Notes: a model not told the origin generated them from the letters alone. DNA of 62,527 nucleotides from Gammaproteobacteria bacterium (GCA_024277915.1 JAJRUG010000101.1:1-62527); one strand, 5' to 3'; positions 24,418-33,551 are shown, counted from the stretch's first letter. Translations and numbers: made by a program.

Positions 24418-25809
24418 ATGCAAGCTCCTTTCGACATTACTGCTGATCTGGATACACCGGTATCTGCATTTCTTAAACTGGCTCCACTTACGCCGCGCTA
24501 CCTGCTCGAAAGTGTCGAGGGAGGCGCGTATCTTGCGCGCTACTCGTTTCTTGGTTTTGGAGAAGCAACGGATTTCAGGCTGGATGCAGAGGGCCTGCAC
24601 TACGGTGATACCCATGCCCCCCAGCCATCGAATAAAGAAGAACTGCTGCAGGCCATGCGAGACGCGCTAGCCAGAGCGCCGTGTCTGAGCCCGGAAATCC
24701 CTGGTGTGCCTTTTTCCGGCGGCCTGGTTGGTGCTGCCGGCTATGACCTGGCGAGATATTTTGAAAGTCTTCCTGATATGCCATCAGGATCAGCGACTCC
24801 GCTCTCGCCGCATGCTGCGTATATTGCCGCGGATTCACTGCTGGTTTTCGATCACCTGACGAGGAGAATTGCCTTACTGCATGCAGGCAACGAGGCTGAC
24901 CGCAGAAGACTTCGTAATGAGGTCATCGAATTACTGAAAGCACCGGTACCTGCTACGCCACCTGATGCCCGTTATGAACCCGCAGTTCAAAGTCTGTCCA
25001 GAGAAGAATTCATGACCTGCGTTGAGGCAGCTAGAGAATACATTACCAAGGGTGATGTATTCCAGTTGGTTCTTTCAGTGCGATTTTCCGGTGAGCATCA
25101 GCTATCCCCCTTCGAAACCTATCGCGCCCTGCGGTTGCTGAACCCATCGCCCTATATGTTTTTCTGTGACCTGGGAGATTTGCAGGTAGTCGGCTCCTCT
25201 CCTGAAGCTCTGGTCAAATTGTATGGCGGCAAGGCATCTCTTCGACCGATTGCAGGAACGCGGCCACGGGGTGCGGATCAGGAGAAAGATCTTGCCAACG
25301 AACAATCCCTGTTGGCAGATGATAAAGAAAATGCCGAGCACGTCATGCTTGTTGATCTTGCCCGGAATGATCTTGGCCGGGTTGCAACGGCCGGATCCAT
25401 TCATGTTGATCCCTACCGGTCCATCGAGCGTTACAGTCACGTGATGCATATTGTCAGTGGTGTACAGGGGCAGTTGGCTGATGGAAATGATGCATTCGAT
25501 CTTTTTGCTGCTGCTTTTCCGGCCGGAACGCTGGTGGGCGCGCCCAAAGTGCGCGCCATGGAATTGATCGACGGGTTTGAACCGACACAACGCGGGCTTT
25601 ATGCCGGCACCGTAGGTTACTTCGGGCAGGGTGGAGATATGGACCAGGCGATTGCGATCCGAACCCTTGTCTTTGGTGATGGAACCTACAGTTACCAGGC
25701 TGGCGCGGGCATAGTTGCTGATAGTGTTGCTGTTACCGAATATGAAGAAGTACTCGCCAAAAGCGCGATACTGCGTAAAGCGCTGGCAATGGCTGAGGAA
25801 GGATTGTGA
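24418..25809 (+). CDS. trpE: Anthranilate synthase component I
   Basis: 463 residues. Makes anthranilate from chorismate with TrpG. N-terminal tryptophan-feedback motif 'LLESVEGG' at about residues 29-36; C-terminal chorismate-binding domain with 'RPIAGTRPRG', 'DEKE'-like 'DDKENAEHVMLVDLARNDLG', 'SHVMHIVSG', 'PAGTLVGAPKVRAME' and 'YQAGAGIVADS'. The ATG at 24418 is chosen since the earlier GTG at 24391 lies in the terminator stem. No strong Shine-Dalgarno is seen. The stop overlaps the trpG start (GTGA). Controlled by the attenuator upstream. Confidence 0.96.
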   Translation: MQAPFDITADLDTPVSAFLKLAPLTPRYLLESVEGGAYLARYSFLGFGEATDFRLDAEGLHYGDTHAPQPSNKEELLQAMRDALARAPCLSPEIPGVPFSGGLVGAAGYDLARYFESLPDMPSGSATPLSPHAAYIAADSLLVFDHLTRRIALLHAGNEADRRRLRNEVIELLKAPVPATPPDARYEPAVQSLSREEFMTCVEAAREYITKGDVFQLVLSVRFSGEHQLSPFETYRALRLLNPSPYMFFCDLGDLQVVGSSPEALVKLYGGKASLRPIAGTRPRGADQEKDLANEQSLLADDKENAEHVMLVDLARNDLGRVATAGSIHVDPYRSIERYSHVMHIVSGVQGQLADGNDAFDLFAAAFPAGTLVGAPKVRAMELIDGFEPTQRGLYAGTVGYFGQGGDMDQAIAIRTLVFGDGTYSYQAGAGIVADSVAVTEYEEVLAKSAILRKALAMAEEGL

Positions 25810-26384
25810 AACTGCGAATATTGCTGATCGATAACTTTGATTCTTTTACCTACAACCTGGTACAGGCGTTCATGGTACTGGATGCGGATGTGACCGTTTT
25901 TCGCAACAATGAAATCACTGTTGAACAGGCGCTGGCAGCCAACCCGACCCATCTGGTGATCTCTCCCGGGCCTGGCAGGCCGGAGAACGCCGGTGTTTCA
26001 CTGGATATGGTTGCAGCTTTCGAGGGCCTGATACCCATGCTGGGTGTTTGTCTGGGTCACCAGTGCCTGGTAGCACATTTTGGTGGCGAAATTATTCTGG
26101 CGGAGCGTTTGATGCACGGCAAGACCTCCATGGTGCATCATGAAGGTAGCGGCATTTACTCCGGGCTCAGTCAGCCTTTTCAGGCCGGGAGATACCATTC
26201 ACTGGCTGCAGACCCACATAGCCTGCCGGATTCGCTTGAAATAACCGCCAGAACAGATCGTGGAGAAATCATGGGAGTGCGGCATCGGGAGTGGCCGATG
26301 GATGGTGTACAGTTTCATCCGGAGAGCATTCTCACGCCGGAGGGCGATAAACTGATGAAGAGTTTTTTGTATCCTGAAGACTAA
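25806..26384 (+). CDS. trpG: Anthranilate synthase component II (glutamine amidotransferase)
   Basis: 192 residues, class I glutamine amidotransferase supplying ammonia to TrpE. 'LIDNFDSFTYNLVQ' at the N-terminus, 'SPGPGRPENAG' oxyanion region, nucleophile Cys in 'GVCLGHQ', and His-Glu of the triad in 'QFHPESI'. GTG start overlapping the trpE stop. The same protein type (PabA) can serve p-aminobenzoate synthesis; position in this operon argues for tryptophan. Not fused to trpD, unlike enterics. Confidence 0.96.
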   Translation: MKLRILLIDNFDSFTYNLVQAFMVLDADVTVFRNNEITVEQALAANPTHLVISPGPGRPENAGVSLDMVAAFEGLIPMLGVCLGHQCLVAHFGGEIILAERLMHGKTSMVHHEGSGIYSGLSQPFQAGRYHSLAADPHSLPDSLEITARTDRGEIMGVRHREWPMDGVQFHPESILTPEGDKLMKSFLYPED

Positions 26385-26389
26385 TAAAA

Positions 26390-27418
26390 ATGACTATAGA
26401 ATCAAAACAAATACTGGAACAGTTGCTCAGTGGCGATCATCTGACTGAAGATCAGGCAGCAGGCCTGATGCATTGGCTGACCGATGAGGCGATGTCACCG
26501 GCGGCCGCCGGCGCGCTACTGGTTGCGTTGCGTGTCAAAGGTGAAACCGCTGATGAAGTACGCGGCTTTGCCAATGCCATGCACGAACTGGCACGGAAGG
26601 TTGAATTGCCCGGTGGGCTTGATGCAGCAGACTCGGTCGGTACCGGTGGCGATGGCTCCGGCAGCCTGAATCTTTCCACTGGCAGCGCTCTGCTGGCAGC
26701 TGCCTGTGGCGTACCTATGGTCAAGCATGGCAATCGATCAGTGTCGTCGAAGTCAGGCAGCGCGGATGTGCTCGATGCCCTTGGTGTTCCATTTCCGGAC
26801 AGTCCTGAGGTGGCGCTGGCTTGTCTTGAGCAGTGTAATTTCTCATTTTTGTTTGCTCCTCTTTTTCATCCGGCGATGAAGGCGGTCGCACCCGTGCGTG
26901 CTGCACTCGGTGTACGCACGGTATTCAATATTCTTGGCCCCCTTGCCAATCCGGCTGGGCCGCCTTTTCACCTGATCGGTGCTTATGATTTGCCGACCGC
27001 CCGGTTGATGGCGGATACACTGGCCGGAATGGATATTCAACGTGCTTTTGTCGTACACGGGGAGCCTGGATGGGATGAGGCCACCCCAGTGGGGCCCTTC
27101 AGCCTGTTCGATGTTCGTCCGGGGCTGATCCAGGAGAAACGTCGGGATCCGGCGGAATTCGGGATCCGGAAATGTAGTCCCGACGATCTTGCCGGAGGTG
27201 ATGCGGATGTGAATGCAGCAGCACTGGAAGCAGTACTATGTGGTGAGGATAGTGGCGCACACCGGGATGCGCTGGTACTTGGCGCCGGCTTGGTACTCGA
27301 ATTAACCAGTCGGGCAATATCACTCGATGACGGGATTGGAAAAGCGATTGATGGCCTGGATTCCGGCAGTGGAAGAACCCTGTTGAGTAAACTGCGCAGC
27401 TTTTCATACGAATCGTAA
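26390..27418 (+). CDS. trpD: Anthranilate phosphoribosyltransferase
   Basis: 342 residues, normal length. Transfers phosphoribose from PRPP to anthranilate. PRPP-binding 'VGTGGDGSGSLNLST' features, 'KHGNRSVSSKSGSADVLDALG' in pieces (HGNR, SSKSGSAD), 'FLFAPLFHPAMK', and 'RTVFNILGPLANP' are all present. Starts five bases after trpG; trpC begins four bases after its stop. Domain order: N-terminal helices, then the alpha/beta PRPP domain. Confidence 0.96.
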   Translation: MTIESKQILEQLLSGDHLTEDQAAGLMHWLTDEAMSPAAAGALLVALRVKGETADEVRGFANAMHELARKVELPGGLDAADSVGTGGDGSGSLNLSTGSALLAAACGVPMVKHGNRSVSSKSGSADVLDALGVPFPDSPEVALACLEQCNFSFLFAPLFHPAMKAVAPVRAALGVRTVFNILGPLANPAGPPFHLIGAYDLPTARLMADTLAGMDIQRAFVVHGEPGWDEATPVGPFSLFDVRPGLIQEKRRDPAEFGIRKCSPDDLAGGDADVNAAALEAVLCGEDSGAHRDALVLGAGLVLELTSRAISLDDGIGKAIDGLDSGSGRTLLSKLRSFSYES

Positions 27419-27422
27419 ACCA

Positions 27423-28289
27423 ATGAGCATCAACCCGGGCGGTGAATCAGGATACGACTTTCTCGCTGATATGGCCGGAAAAAGTCACCAGCGGTTGCTG
27501 CAGGCGCAGGCGGCTTGCAGTGCAGATGAGTTGCTGGATAGATTGGAAAATCGTAAACCGCCGGTATCGTTGCGGTTGTCGGGCCTCGGGTTTGATGTGA
27601 TTGCCGAGATCAAAAAAAAGTCACCGTCGGCCGGCCGGCTGGCCGGTGAAGCAATGACTCCTGTTGACCAAGCCGGCAGTTATCTGGCCGGCGGTGCTGC
27701 AGCACTTTCAGTACTGACCGAACCGACCGCGTTTAGCGGCAGCCTGGAAGATCTTGAACAGGTATCGGCGCTGCACTCACCCACCCCCCTGATGCGAAAG
27801 GATTTTCTGGTCTCCAGCTACCAGGTTCTGGAGGCTCGATTGGCGGGTGCTTCAGGTGTTCTGTTGATTGCGGCCATGCTGGATGACGAGACGCTGTCCG
27901 ATATGTTGCGCTGTGCACTGGATCTGGGAATGTTTGTGCTGATGGAGGCATTCGACAGTCGGGATATTGATCGGTGTTGTGTGCAAATGCGTCAGGCGGG
28001 ACCAGTGTTCGAAGACGGGCGTTGTCGAATGTTGCTGGGGCTCAATAGCCGGGATCTTCGTACCCTTGAAGTCAATTTCTCACGGTTTGCCGAACTCGCT
28101 CCGGAGCTGCCGGATGAAATTCCCTGGGTTGCCGAGAGTGGAGTGGCATCTGTTGAACAGGCGGTGGCCGTGGCAGCGTCGGGATACCGGCTGGCACTGG
28201 TTGGCACTAGTTTGATGCGATCCTCGCAGCCAGCCGATACATTACAGAATTTTATCACCGCAGGGCGTCAGGCTGCTGAGTCCCGCTGA
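27423..28289 (+). CDS. trpC: Indole-3-glycerol phosphate synthase
   Basis: 288 residues, slightly longer than the usual ~265. TIM-barrel enzyme converting CdRP to indole-3-glycerol phosphate. 'VIAEIKKKSPSAG' (catalytic Lys, Ser), 'LSVLTEP-AFSGS', 'PLMRKDFLV' (catalytic Lys), 'EA' after strand 5, 'GLNSRDLRTLEV' and 'VAESGV' are seen. The extra length is in the segment 'DRCCVQMRQAGPVFEDGRC' near residues 180-198. The stop shares one base with the trpF start. Not fused to trpF as it is in E. coli. Confidence 0.95.
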   Translation: MSINPGGESGYDFLADMAGKSHQRLLQAQAACSADELLDRLENRKPPVSLRLSGLGFDVIAEIKKKSPSAGRLAGEAMTPVDQAGSYLAGGAAALSVLTEPTAFSGSLEDLEQVSALHSPTPLMRKDFLVSSYQVLEARLAGASGVLLIAAMLDDETLSDMLRCALDLGMFVLMEAFDSRDIDRCCVQMRQAGPVFEDGRCRMLLGLNSRDLRTLEVNFSRFAELAPELPDEIPWVAESGVASVEQAVAVAASGYRLALVGTSLMRSSQPADTLQNFITAGRQAAESR

Positions 28290-28900
28290 TGCACATCATG
28301 GTGAAAATATGCGGGCTAACGACTGTTGATACAGTCAGGTGCGCTATTGAAGCGGGCGCTGATGCTGTGGGATTTGTTTTCGCAGCATCCCCTCGTCAGG
28401 TCACAGTTACCCAGGCTAATGATCTGGCCAGATCCGTACCGCCCGGTATCACCCGTGTTGCGGTGATGCATCACCCGACAGCGGAGCAATGGGCGGAGGT
28501 GGCAGCAGAATTTCATCCGGACTGGTTGCAGACAGATGCAGAAGATTTTGCGAATATCGAGCTGGCAGAATCAACCTGGCGAATTCCGGTATACCGGGAT
28601 ACAGCTGATCTCGATCCGGAAGTGATGGGTAAAGAGGAACTGGCACTGTTTGAGGCAGCGACAAGCGGTGCAGGTGAGCGTCCGGACTGGAACAAGGCAG
28701 CCGGGTTGGCGAAGGCCGGCAGGATCATTCTCGCTGGCGGACTTGACCCGGCCAACGTAGGTGAAGCAATACGCCGGGTCCGACCCTGGGGAGTAGATGT
28801 GAGCAGTGGAGTCGAACATAGCAGGGGTAAGAAAGATCCGGGCAGGATAGCGGCTTTTGTTCAGGCCGTTCGGGCAGCAGAGAGAGTGTATGCACACTGA
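28289..28900 (+). CDS. trpF: Phosphoribosylanthranilate isomerase, variant active-site region
   Basis: 203 residues. Isomerises PRA to CdRP. The catalytic Cys is in 'VKICGLTTVDTV' near the N-terminus, and 'GADAVGFVFA-SPRQV' and 'AGGLDPANVGEAI', 'GVDVSSGVE' fit. The usual 'VQLHG' is 'LQTDAED', and the usual 'LLD----GG-G--FDW' is 'LFEAATSGAGERPDW', putting Glu where the general-acid Asp is expected. I believe this form occurs in some other gammaproteobacteria, so it is likely functional. Overlaps trpB by 11 bases. Confidence 0.9.
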   Translation: MHIMVKICGLTTVDTVRCAIEAGADAVGFVFAASPRQVTVTQANDLARSVPPGITRVAVMHHPTAEQWAEVAAEFHPDWLQTDAEDFANIELAESTWRIPVYRDTADLDPEVMGKEELALFEAATSGAGERPDWNKAAGLAKAGRIILAGGLDPANVGEAIRRVRPWGVDVSSGVEHSRGKKDPGRIAAFVQAVRAAERVYAH

Positions 28901-30131
28901 CATCACAGCAGCGGAGAAAAAAGATCTGCTCAAACGTTTGCTTGGAGGGGAGCTACCTGATGAGCAGGGCCGGTTCGGCCCGTTCGGCGGATGTTATGCG
29001 CCGGAAACATTGATCCCGGCGCTGGAACGTTTGCAACAGGGCATTGATCAATATCTGCATGACCCGGAATTTATTGCCCGGTTCAACAATGAGTTGAACC
29101 AATGGGCAGGCAGGCCGACCTCCCTGACGATGGCCAGAGGACTGAGTAACAGCTGGGGTGCTGATGTCTATCTGAAAAGAGAAGATCTCGCACACACCGG
29201 CGCACATAAAATCAACAATGCACTGGGCCAGGCTTTGCTGGCGAAAAAACTGGGTGCAAAACGGGTAATCGCCGAAACAGGTGCCGGCCAGCATGGTGTA
29301 GCCACTGCCGCTGCCTGTGCCCGGGTGAATATACCCTGTGTTGTTTATATGGGCGCTGTCGACATCGAACGGCAGGCACCCAACGTACAACGCATGTATC
29401 AACTGGGTGCGGAAGTGATCACCGTTCAAAGTGGTGATCGGACCCTGCGTGCCGCAATCAATGAAGCCTTTCGTGACTGGGTTTCAGATCCCGATGGCAG
29501 TTACTACCTGCTGGGGTCAGCGGTAGGGCCACATCCTTACCCTTACCTGGTTCGTGAGTTGCAGGCTGTCATTGGGCGTGAGGCACGCTCTCAAATGATT
29601 GATATTGCAGGAAATTTGCCAGATGCAGCAATCGCCTGTGTTGGTGGCGGTTCCAATGCCATCGGGCTGTTTCACGGTTTTCTGGCTGATGAGCAGGTGA
29701 CCCTGATCGGTGTCGAAGCAGGCGGTCGCGGGACCGGACCGGGTGAGCACTCGGCAACACTCTCCTCGGGCCGGCCGGGTGTTCTGCATGGTTGTTACTC
29801 GATGCTGTTGCATGATGAGCAGGGGCAGGTGCAGGAAACCCATTCAGTTTCTGCGGGTCTGGATTACCCCGGTGTGGGGCCGGAGCATGCATTGTTGCAT
29901 GTTATCGGCAGGGTCACGTACACCTCCGCTACGGATGAAGAAGCGCTGGCCGCATTGCAGGAGTGCTGCGCACTGGAAGGCATACTTCCGGCCCTTGAAT
30001 CGGCTCATGCGCTGGCCGGCGCCAGACTCTGGGCGGAGGATAATCCAGGCAAGCGAATACTGATCGGGTTATCGGGGCGCGGAGACAAGGATATGCCGGT
30101 GCTCAGGAAGGTTCAGGGTGATGGAACGTGA
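28890..30131 (+). CDS. trpB: Tryptophan synthase beta subunit
   Basis: 413 residues. PLP enzyme joining indole with serine. 'FGPFGGCYAPETL' (the usual GGRYVPETL with Cys-Tyr-Ala), 'KREDLAHTGAHKINNALGQ' in pieces with the PLP Lys in HKINN, 'ETGAGQHGVATA', 'GGGSNAIGLF' phosphate loop, and 'GLSGRGDKD' at the end are visible. The ATG at 28890 follows AGAGAG; an earlier in-frame ATG at 28857 lies deeper in trpF and is less likely. The stop overlaps the trpA start (GTGA). Forms the alpha2-beta2 complex with TrpA. Confidence 0.96.
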   Translation: MHTDITAAEKKDLLKRLLGGELPDEQGRFGPFGGCYAPETLIPALERLQQGIDQYLHDPEFIARFNNELNQWAGRPTSLTMARGLSNSWGADVYLKREDLAHTGAHKINNALGQALLAKKLGAKRVIAETGAGQHGVATAAACARVNIPCVVYMGAVDIERQAPNVQRMYQLGAEVITVQSGDRTLRAAINEAFRDWVSDPDGSYYLLGSAVGPHPYPYLVRELQAVIGREARSQMIDIAGNLPDAAIACVGGGSNAIGLFHGFLADEQVTLIGVEAGGRGTGPGEHSATLSSGRPGVLHGCYSMLLHDEQGQVQETHSVSAGLDYPGVGPEHALLHVIGRVTYTSATDEEALAALQECCALEGILPALESAHALAGARLWAEDNPGKRILIGLSGRGDKDMPVLRKVQGDGT

Positions 30132-30898
30132 AACTTCAGCCGCATGAGTTAATCAGCGAAGCAATCCGGAAAGCGCAAAACGGCATTGCACTCGTTCCGT
30201 ACATCACCGCGGGCTACCCGGACAAGGACGGGTTTATTGATACATTGAAAGCGGTCGCAAAGATCGGGCACGTTGTCGAGGTCGGTGTCCCTTTCACCGA
30301 TCCGATGGCCGATGGTGTGACGATTCAACGGGCCAGTCATGCAGCGATTGAAAGCGGTGTGAGCCTCCAATGGATACTGGAACAGCTTTCCGCTGCAAAG
30401 GGTATCGAAGCGCCATTGGTTTTGATGGGCTACCTCAACCCGATGCTGGCATACGGGATCGACCGGCTGGCTGACGCTGCAGTGGGTGCGGGTGTCTGCG
30501 GTTTTATTATTCCGGATCTGCCTTTTGAAGAGTGCGAGCCGATACGCGCTGTATTCGAGCGCCGCGGTCTCGCCCTGATCCAGCTGGTGACACCGGCAAC
30601 ACCAGACATCCGGCTTGCACAATTATGCGAGATCGGCCGGGGTTTTACCTATGCTGTCACGGTCACCGGTATCACCGGTGAAGCCGCTTCATTGCCCTCC
30701 GATGTGACCCGCTATCTCGACAGGGTAAAGTTGCACAGCAGTCTTCCGGTCTGTGCCGGTTTTGGCATTCGTACGGCAGCTGATGTACGAATGCTCGGCA
30801 CACACGCCGATGGCGTGATTGTGGGGTCAGCCCTGGTGGAACATCTGGAGGGCGGGGGTAGTCCGGAGGAGTTCCTTGAATCATTACTGGCTACATAA
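30128..30898 (+). CDS. trpA: Tryptophan synthase alpha subunit
   Basis: 256 residues. Cleaves indole-3-glycerol phosphate to indole. 'ALVPYITAGYPD' with catalytic-side Asp, 'VVEVGVPFTDPMADG' (the family Glu, and Phe-Thr instead of Phe-Ser), 'LMGYLNPML', 'IIPDLPFEE' with the second catalytic Asp, 'TPATPDIRL' and 'GFGIRTAADV' are seen. GTG start overlapping trpB. Last gene of the operon; no clear intrinsic terminator follows and the next gene starts 18 bases on, so readthrough into it is possible. Confidence 0.95.
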   Translation: MKLQPHELISEAIRKAQNGIALVPYITAGYPDKDGFIDTLKAVAKIGHVVEVGVPFTDPMADGVTIQRASHAAIESGVSLQWILEQLSAAKGIEAPLVLMGYLNPMLAYGIDRLADAAVGAGVCGFIIPDLPFEECEPIRAVFERRGLALIQLVTPATPDIRLAQLCEIGRGFTYAVTVTGITGEAASLPSDVTRYLDRVKLHSSLPVCAGFGIRTAADVRMLGTHADGVIVGSALVEHLEGGGSPEEFLESLLAT

Positions 30899-30916
30899 GG
30901 CGGGTAAACTGTCGCG

Positions 30917-31471
30917 ATGAAACACCGGCAATTTACCGATGGTGTCATTTTGATCCGACGGATGACCGAATCGGATATTCAGCCATTGTATGAAGCAACC
31001 CTTGAGTCCATTGATGAGCTAAGGCGGTGGATGCCCTGGTGTCACCCGGACTATACGATCAAGGAGACGACCGAATTTGTACGCAGCCGGGCAGATGCCT
31101 GGACCAGTGATGAAGAAAGAAGTTTCCTTATTGTTGATTGTAAAACAGGCGGAATACTGGGTGGTTGTGGACTGAACCGGTTTGATCGCGACTATGCCTG
31201 CGCAAATCTTGGTTACTGGATCAGAACCTCAGCGGCCGGTCGCGGAACAGGTACAGCCGCGACATGTCTTCTGGCCCGCTACGCATTTGAAAAAGAGCAC
31301 ATTCAACGGATAGAGATCCTGGTGGCCGTGGGTAATCTTGCCAGCCAGCGAGTTGCCGAGAAATCCGGCGCGACTCGCGAAGGTGTGCTGCGCCATAGGC
31401 TTAATGTCTGGGGTACCTATCATGACGCTATACTTTACTCCCTGTTAGAGACCGATCAGCTTCCATCATGA
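30917..31471 (+). CDS. GNAT acetyltransferase, RimJ/RimL type
   Basis: 184 residues, single GNAT domain with the RimJ/RimL pattern: 'ILIRRMTESDIQPLY' at the start, 'GGCGLNRFDRDYACANLGYWI' in the middle, acetyl-CoA loop 'RGTGTAATCLLARYAF' and 'NLASQRVAEKSGATREGVLRH' at the end. Likely acetylates a protein N-terminus or a small amine; the substrate is not readable. It overlaps the next gene by four bases (ATGA), so the two are coupled, and both lie directly after trpA. Confidence 0.88.
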   Translation: MKHRQFTDGVILIRRMTESDIQPLYEATLESIDELRRWMPWCHPDYTIKETTEFVRSRADAWTSDEERSFLIVDCKTGGILGGCGLNRFDRDYACANLGYWIRTSAAGRGTGTAATCLLARYAFEKEHIQRIEILVAVGNLASQRVAEKSGATREGVLRHRLNVWGTYHDAILYSLLETDQLPS

Positions 31472-31980
31472 GTCTTGAAGGATTCCCTTATGTCGCAGCA
31501 TCCGGTGGATCAGTTCTGATTCTTGGTTCAATGCCCGGGCGGCTTTCACTGCAGGAAAATCAATACTACGCACATCCACGCAATGCATTCTGGCCGATCA
31601 TGGGGGAGCTGTTTGGCGCTGATCCGGAAAAACCCTATGAGGAACGATTGAGTATTCTGACTGCGAATAACATAGTGCTTTGGGATGTGCTGAAGTCCTG
31701 CGACCGGCCCGGTAGTCTCGATGCATCAATTGATGACAGCTCAGCTGTTCTAAATGATTTCGCAGCCTTGTTTCAGCAGTATGTTTCGATAACAGATGTG
31801 TTTTGCAATGGTAAAAAAGCGACACAGCTCTATCAGCGCAAAGTAGTGCCAAAACTTGATCAGGTCATACAACCGTCTTGTCACTCTTTACCGTCTACCA
31901 GCCCCGCCAACGCAGCTATGTCTTTTGAGCAAAAACTGAAGCAATGGCGTGTAGTCCTCGAGGCTATTGCATCGCAGTAA
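31468..31980 (+). CDS. DNA-deoxyinosine / uracil-DNA glycosylase family protein
   Basis: 170 residues of the uracil-DNA glycosylase superfamily, matching the hypoxanthine-DNA glycosylase group: 'ILGSMPGRLSLQENQYYAHPRNAFW' read in pieces (LGSMPG; YYAHPRNAFW), 'VLWDVL-SC-RPGSLD', and the C-terminal 'LPSTSPANA' loop. This group removes deaminated bases from DNA in base-excision repair. Coupled to the acetyltransferase upstream. It is followed by 261 bases without a clear gene, which include a small hairpin AATCTGC/GCAGATT at 32031-32050 and a TATAAT at 31984. Confidence 0.88.
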   Translation: MSLEGFPYVAASGGSVLILGSMPGRLSLQENQYYAHPRNAFWPIMGELFGADPEKPYEERLSILTANNIVLWDVLKSCDRPGSLDASIDDSSAVLNDFAALFQQYVSITDVFCNGKKATQLYQRKVVPKLDQVIQPSCHSLPSTSPANAAMSFEQKLKQWRVVLEAIASQ

Positions 31981-32241
31981 CTGTATAATGTCTTTATAGT
32001 CTTGGTGTCGGCATAGATTCCGCTTAACATAATCTGCTGCTCCGCAGATTGACGTAGTGCAACAGCTGGTTCAATCTGCTAGATTTATAGTAACGCCAAC
32101 TTGATGACGCACCTTCAACTGGCGTAAAAAAATAAATTGTCAACTACCTGTACCAGACTTTTTTCTTGCCTGTTGGGGAGAACCATTATGGCCGCTAGCG
32201 ACACATTAACAGTACGTGAAAAAAATAGAACAGAGGATGTG

Positions 32242-32991
32242 ATGACCAAATCATTCGGGATTCGTTTGGGAGTTGCCGCTATTTTTTTGGTGACGTCTTT
32301 TAGTGTGCAAGCGGCAGTAATTGTCAGCGCACAAATCGTTGATTTGTACAGCGCGACCTTCGATGGCGCATTAACGCCAGATGGGAGTCTGTTCTTCGGC
32401 GGTGATCCGGACCTGAACCCGCGCAATATCGCCGTCACCTCTTTTGGGCCGGGTTCCGGAACGATCGAGTTTGATGGCACGACGATTACGCAACTTGATC
32501 TTCAGCTTCCGGATATGCAGTTAGTGATCCTGGCTGGCGATCCACGCGAAACCACGGTGGTGACTGACAGTACGCTGAGCCCGGCCGGTATTTTCTTAAA
32601 CATTACAACCCCGGCGACCGACAATACCCCCGGCTTTGCGGGTTTCCAGGTCGAGGCATCACCCGCAATCATCGCTGATTTCGCAACCTTCAGCACTTTC
32701 ATCGATGCGGGTGATGACACCAAATGCTATGGTGCGGCTGGCCCGGGAACAGGTTCAGGTCCGCTTTGTGGTCTGATCAGTATATTAAGCCTCGACGGCA
32801 CTCGTTATCAGCTCGATGGTTCTGTGACGCCAGGTGGTGGTGACAGCCTGTTGCTGACGATTCAGCAGGGTAATGGTGGCTCGATTTATGAGATTGCGCT
32901 GACGACGGCAACGATCCCGGTGCCAGCGGCATTTTGGTTGTTTGGGTCGGCATTGGGATTGCTTGGATGGATGCGGAGTAAAGCAGGCTAA
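32242..32991 (+). CDS. VPLPA-CTERM-like exported protein
   Basis: 249 residues. Signal peptide 'KSFGIRLGVAAIFLVTSF' ending near 'VQA'. The C-terminus 'IPVPAAFWLFGSALGLLGWMRSK' (given here as the sorting signal: IPVPAA, a TM helix, then basic residues) is the VPLPA-CTERM/PEP-CTERM type recognised by exosortase-class enzymes. The body is beta-rich with 'DAGDDTKCYG--GPG-GSGPLCG' near residue 170 holding a Cys pair. The ATG at 32242 follows GAGGATGTG; earlier in-frame starts would bury the signal peptide. No exosortase is in this window. Function unknown; likely surface or extracellular. Confidence 0.78.
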   Translation: MTKSFGIRLGVAAIFLVTSFSVQAAVIVSAQIVDLYSATFDGALTPDGSLFFGGDPDLNPRNIAVTSFGPGSGTIEFDGTTITQLDLQLPDMQLVILAGDPRETTVVTDSTLSPAGIFLNITTPATDNTPGFAGFQVEASPAIIADFATFSTFIDAGDDTKCYGAAGPGTGSGPLCGLISILSLDGTRYQLDGSVTPGGGDSLLLTIQQGNGGSIYEIALTTATIPVPAAFWLFGSALGLLGWMRSKAG

Positions 32992-33115
32992 CTAACAACA
33001 GAGCAATAATCGGCACGGACTAACTGTCTCGGTATCTCCTGATGGCTATTTCTATTTAGCATGCTACGTTGAATTAATCGATTTGCATCGATGATGCTCC
33101 ATAGGAGGATACCCG

Positions 33116-33532
33116 ATGAAAAAAGATGCGCCCGTAGCAGAGGTAATGACACCTCATCCCCGTTCAGTTCAGCTGAATCAGCAGATTAGTGATGCGCGTG
33201 CGGCACTGACTGATGGCAACCTGCATCACCTTCCGGTTGTGGATGGTCGCCGACTGGTTGGTATTATCAGTACAACCGACCTTCTGGAGTTCGGATTTCA
33301 ACCCCATAATTCCCATGGGGATCTGGATACATATATCAATCAACATTTCCAGATCTCGCAAATCATGCACAAGGAACTGGTGACGATTCCCAACGACAGT
33401 ACCGTGCGGGATGCAGCGCGGGCGCTGACGACCGGTGCCCGGCATGCAGTACCTGTGGTGGACGAGGCTCAGAACCTTGTTGGCATTGTCACTTCGACGG
33501 ATATCATCAGCTATTTTCTGTCGCAGAAATGA
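33116..33532 (+). CDS. Two-CBS-domain protein
   Basis: 138 residues made of a tandem CBS pair: first 'VAEVMTPHPRSV' to 'HHLPVVDGRRLVGIISTTDLL', second 'ISQIMHKELVTIPNDSTV' to 'HAVPVVDEAQNLVGIVTSTDII'. Strong Shine-Dalgarno AGGAGG ten bases before the ATG. Stand-alone CBS proteins usually bind adenosine nucleotides and regulate a partner; no partner is evident here. Convergent with the M16 peptidase gene, with 19 bases between the stops. Confidence 0.9.
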   Translation: MKKDAPVAEVMTPHPRSVQLNQQISDARAALTDGNLHHLPVVDGRRLVGIISTTDLLEFGFQPHNSHGDLDTYINQHFQISQIMHKELVTIPNDSTVRDAARALTTGARHAVPVVDEAQNLVGIVTSTDIISYFLSQK

Positions 33533-33551
33533 TGCCCTGTCTGGATACTGC

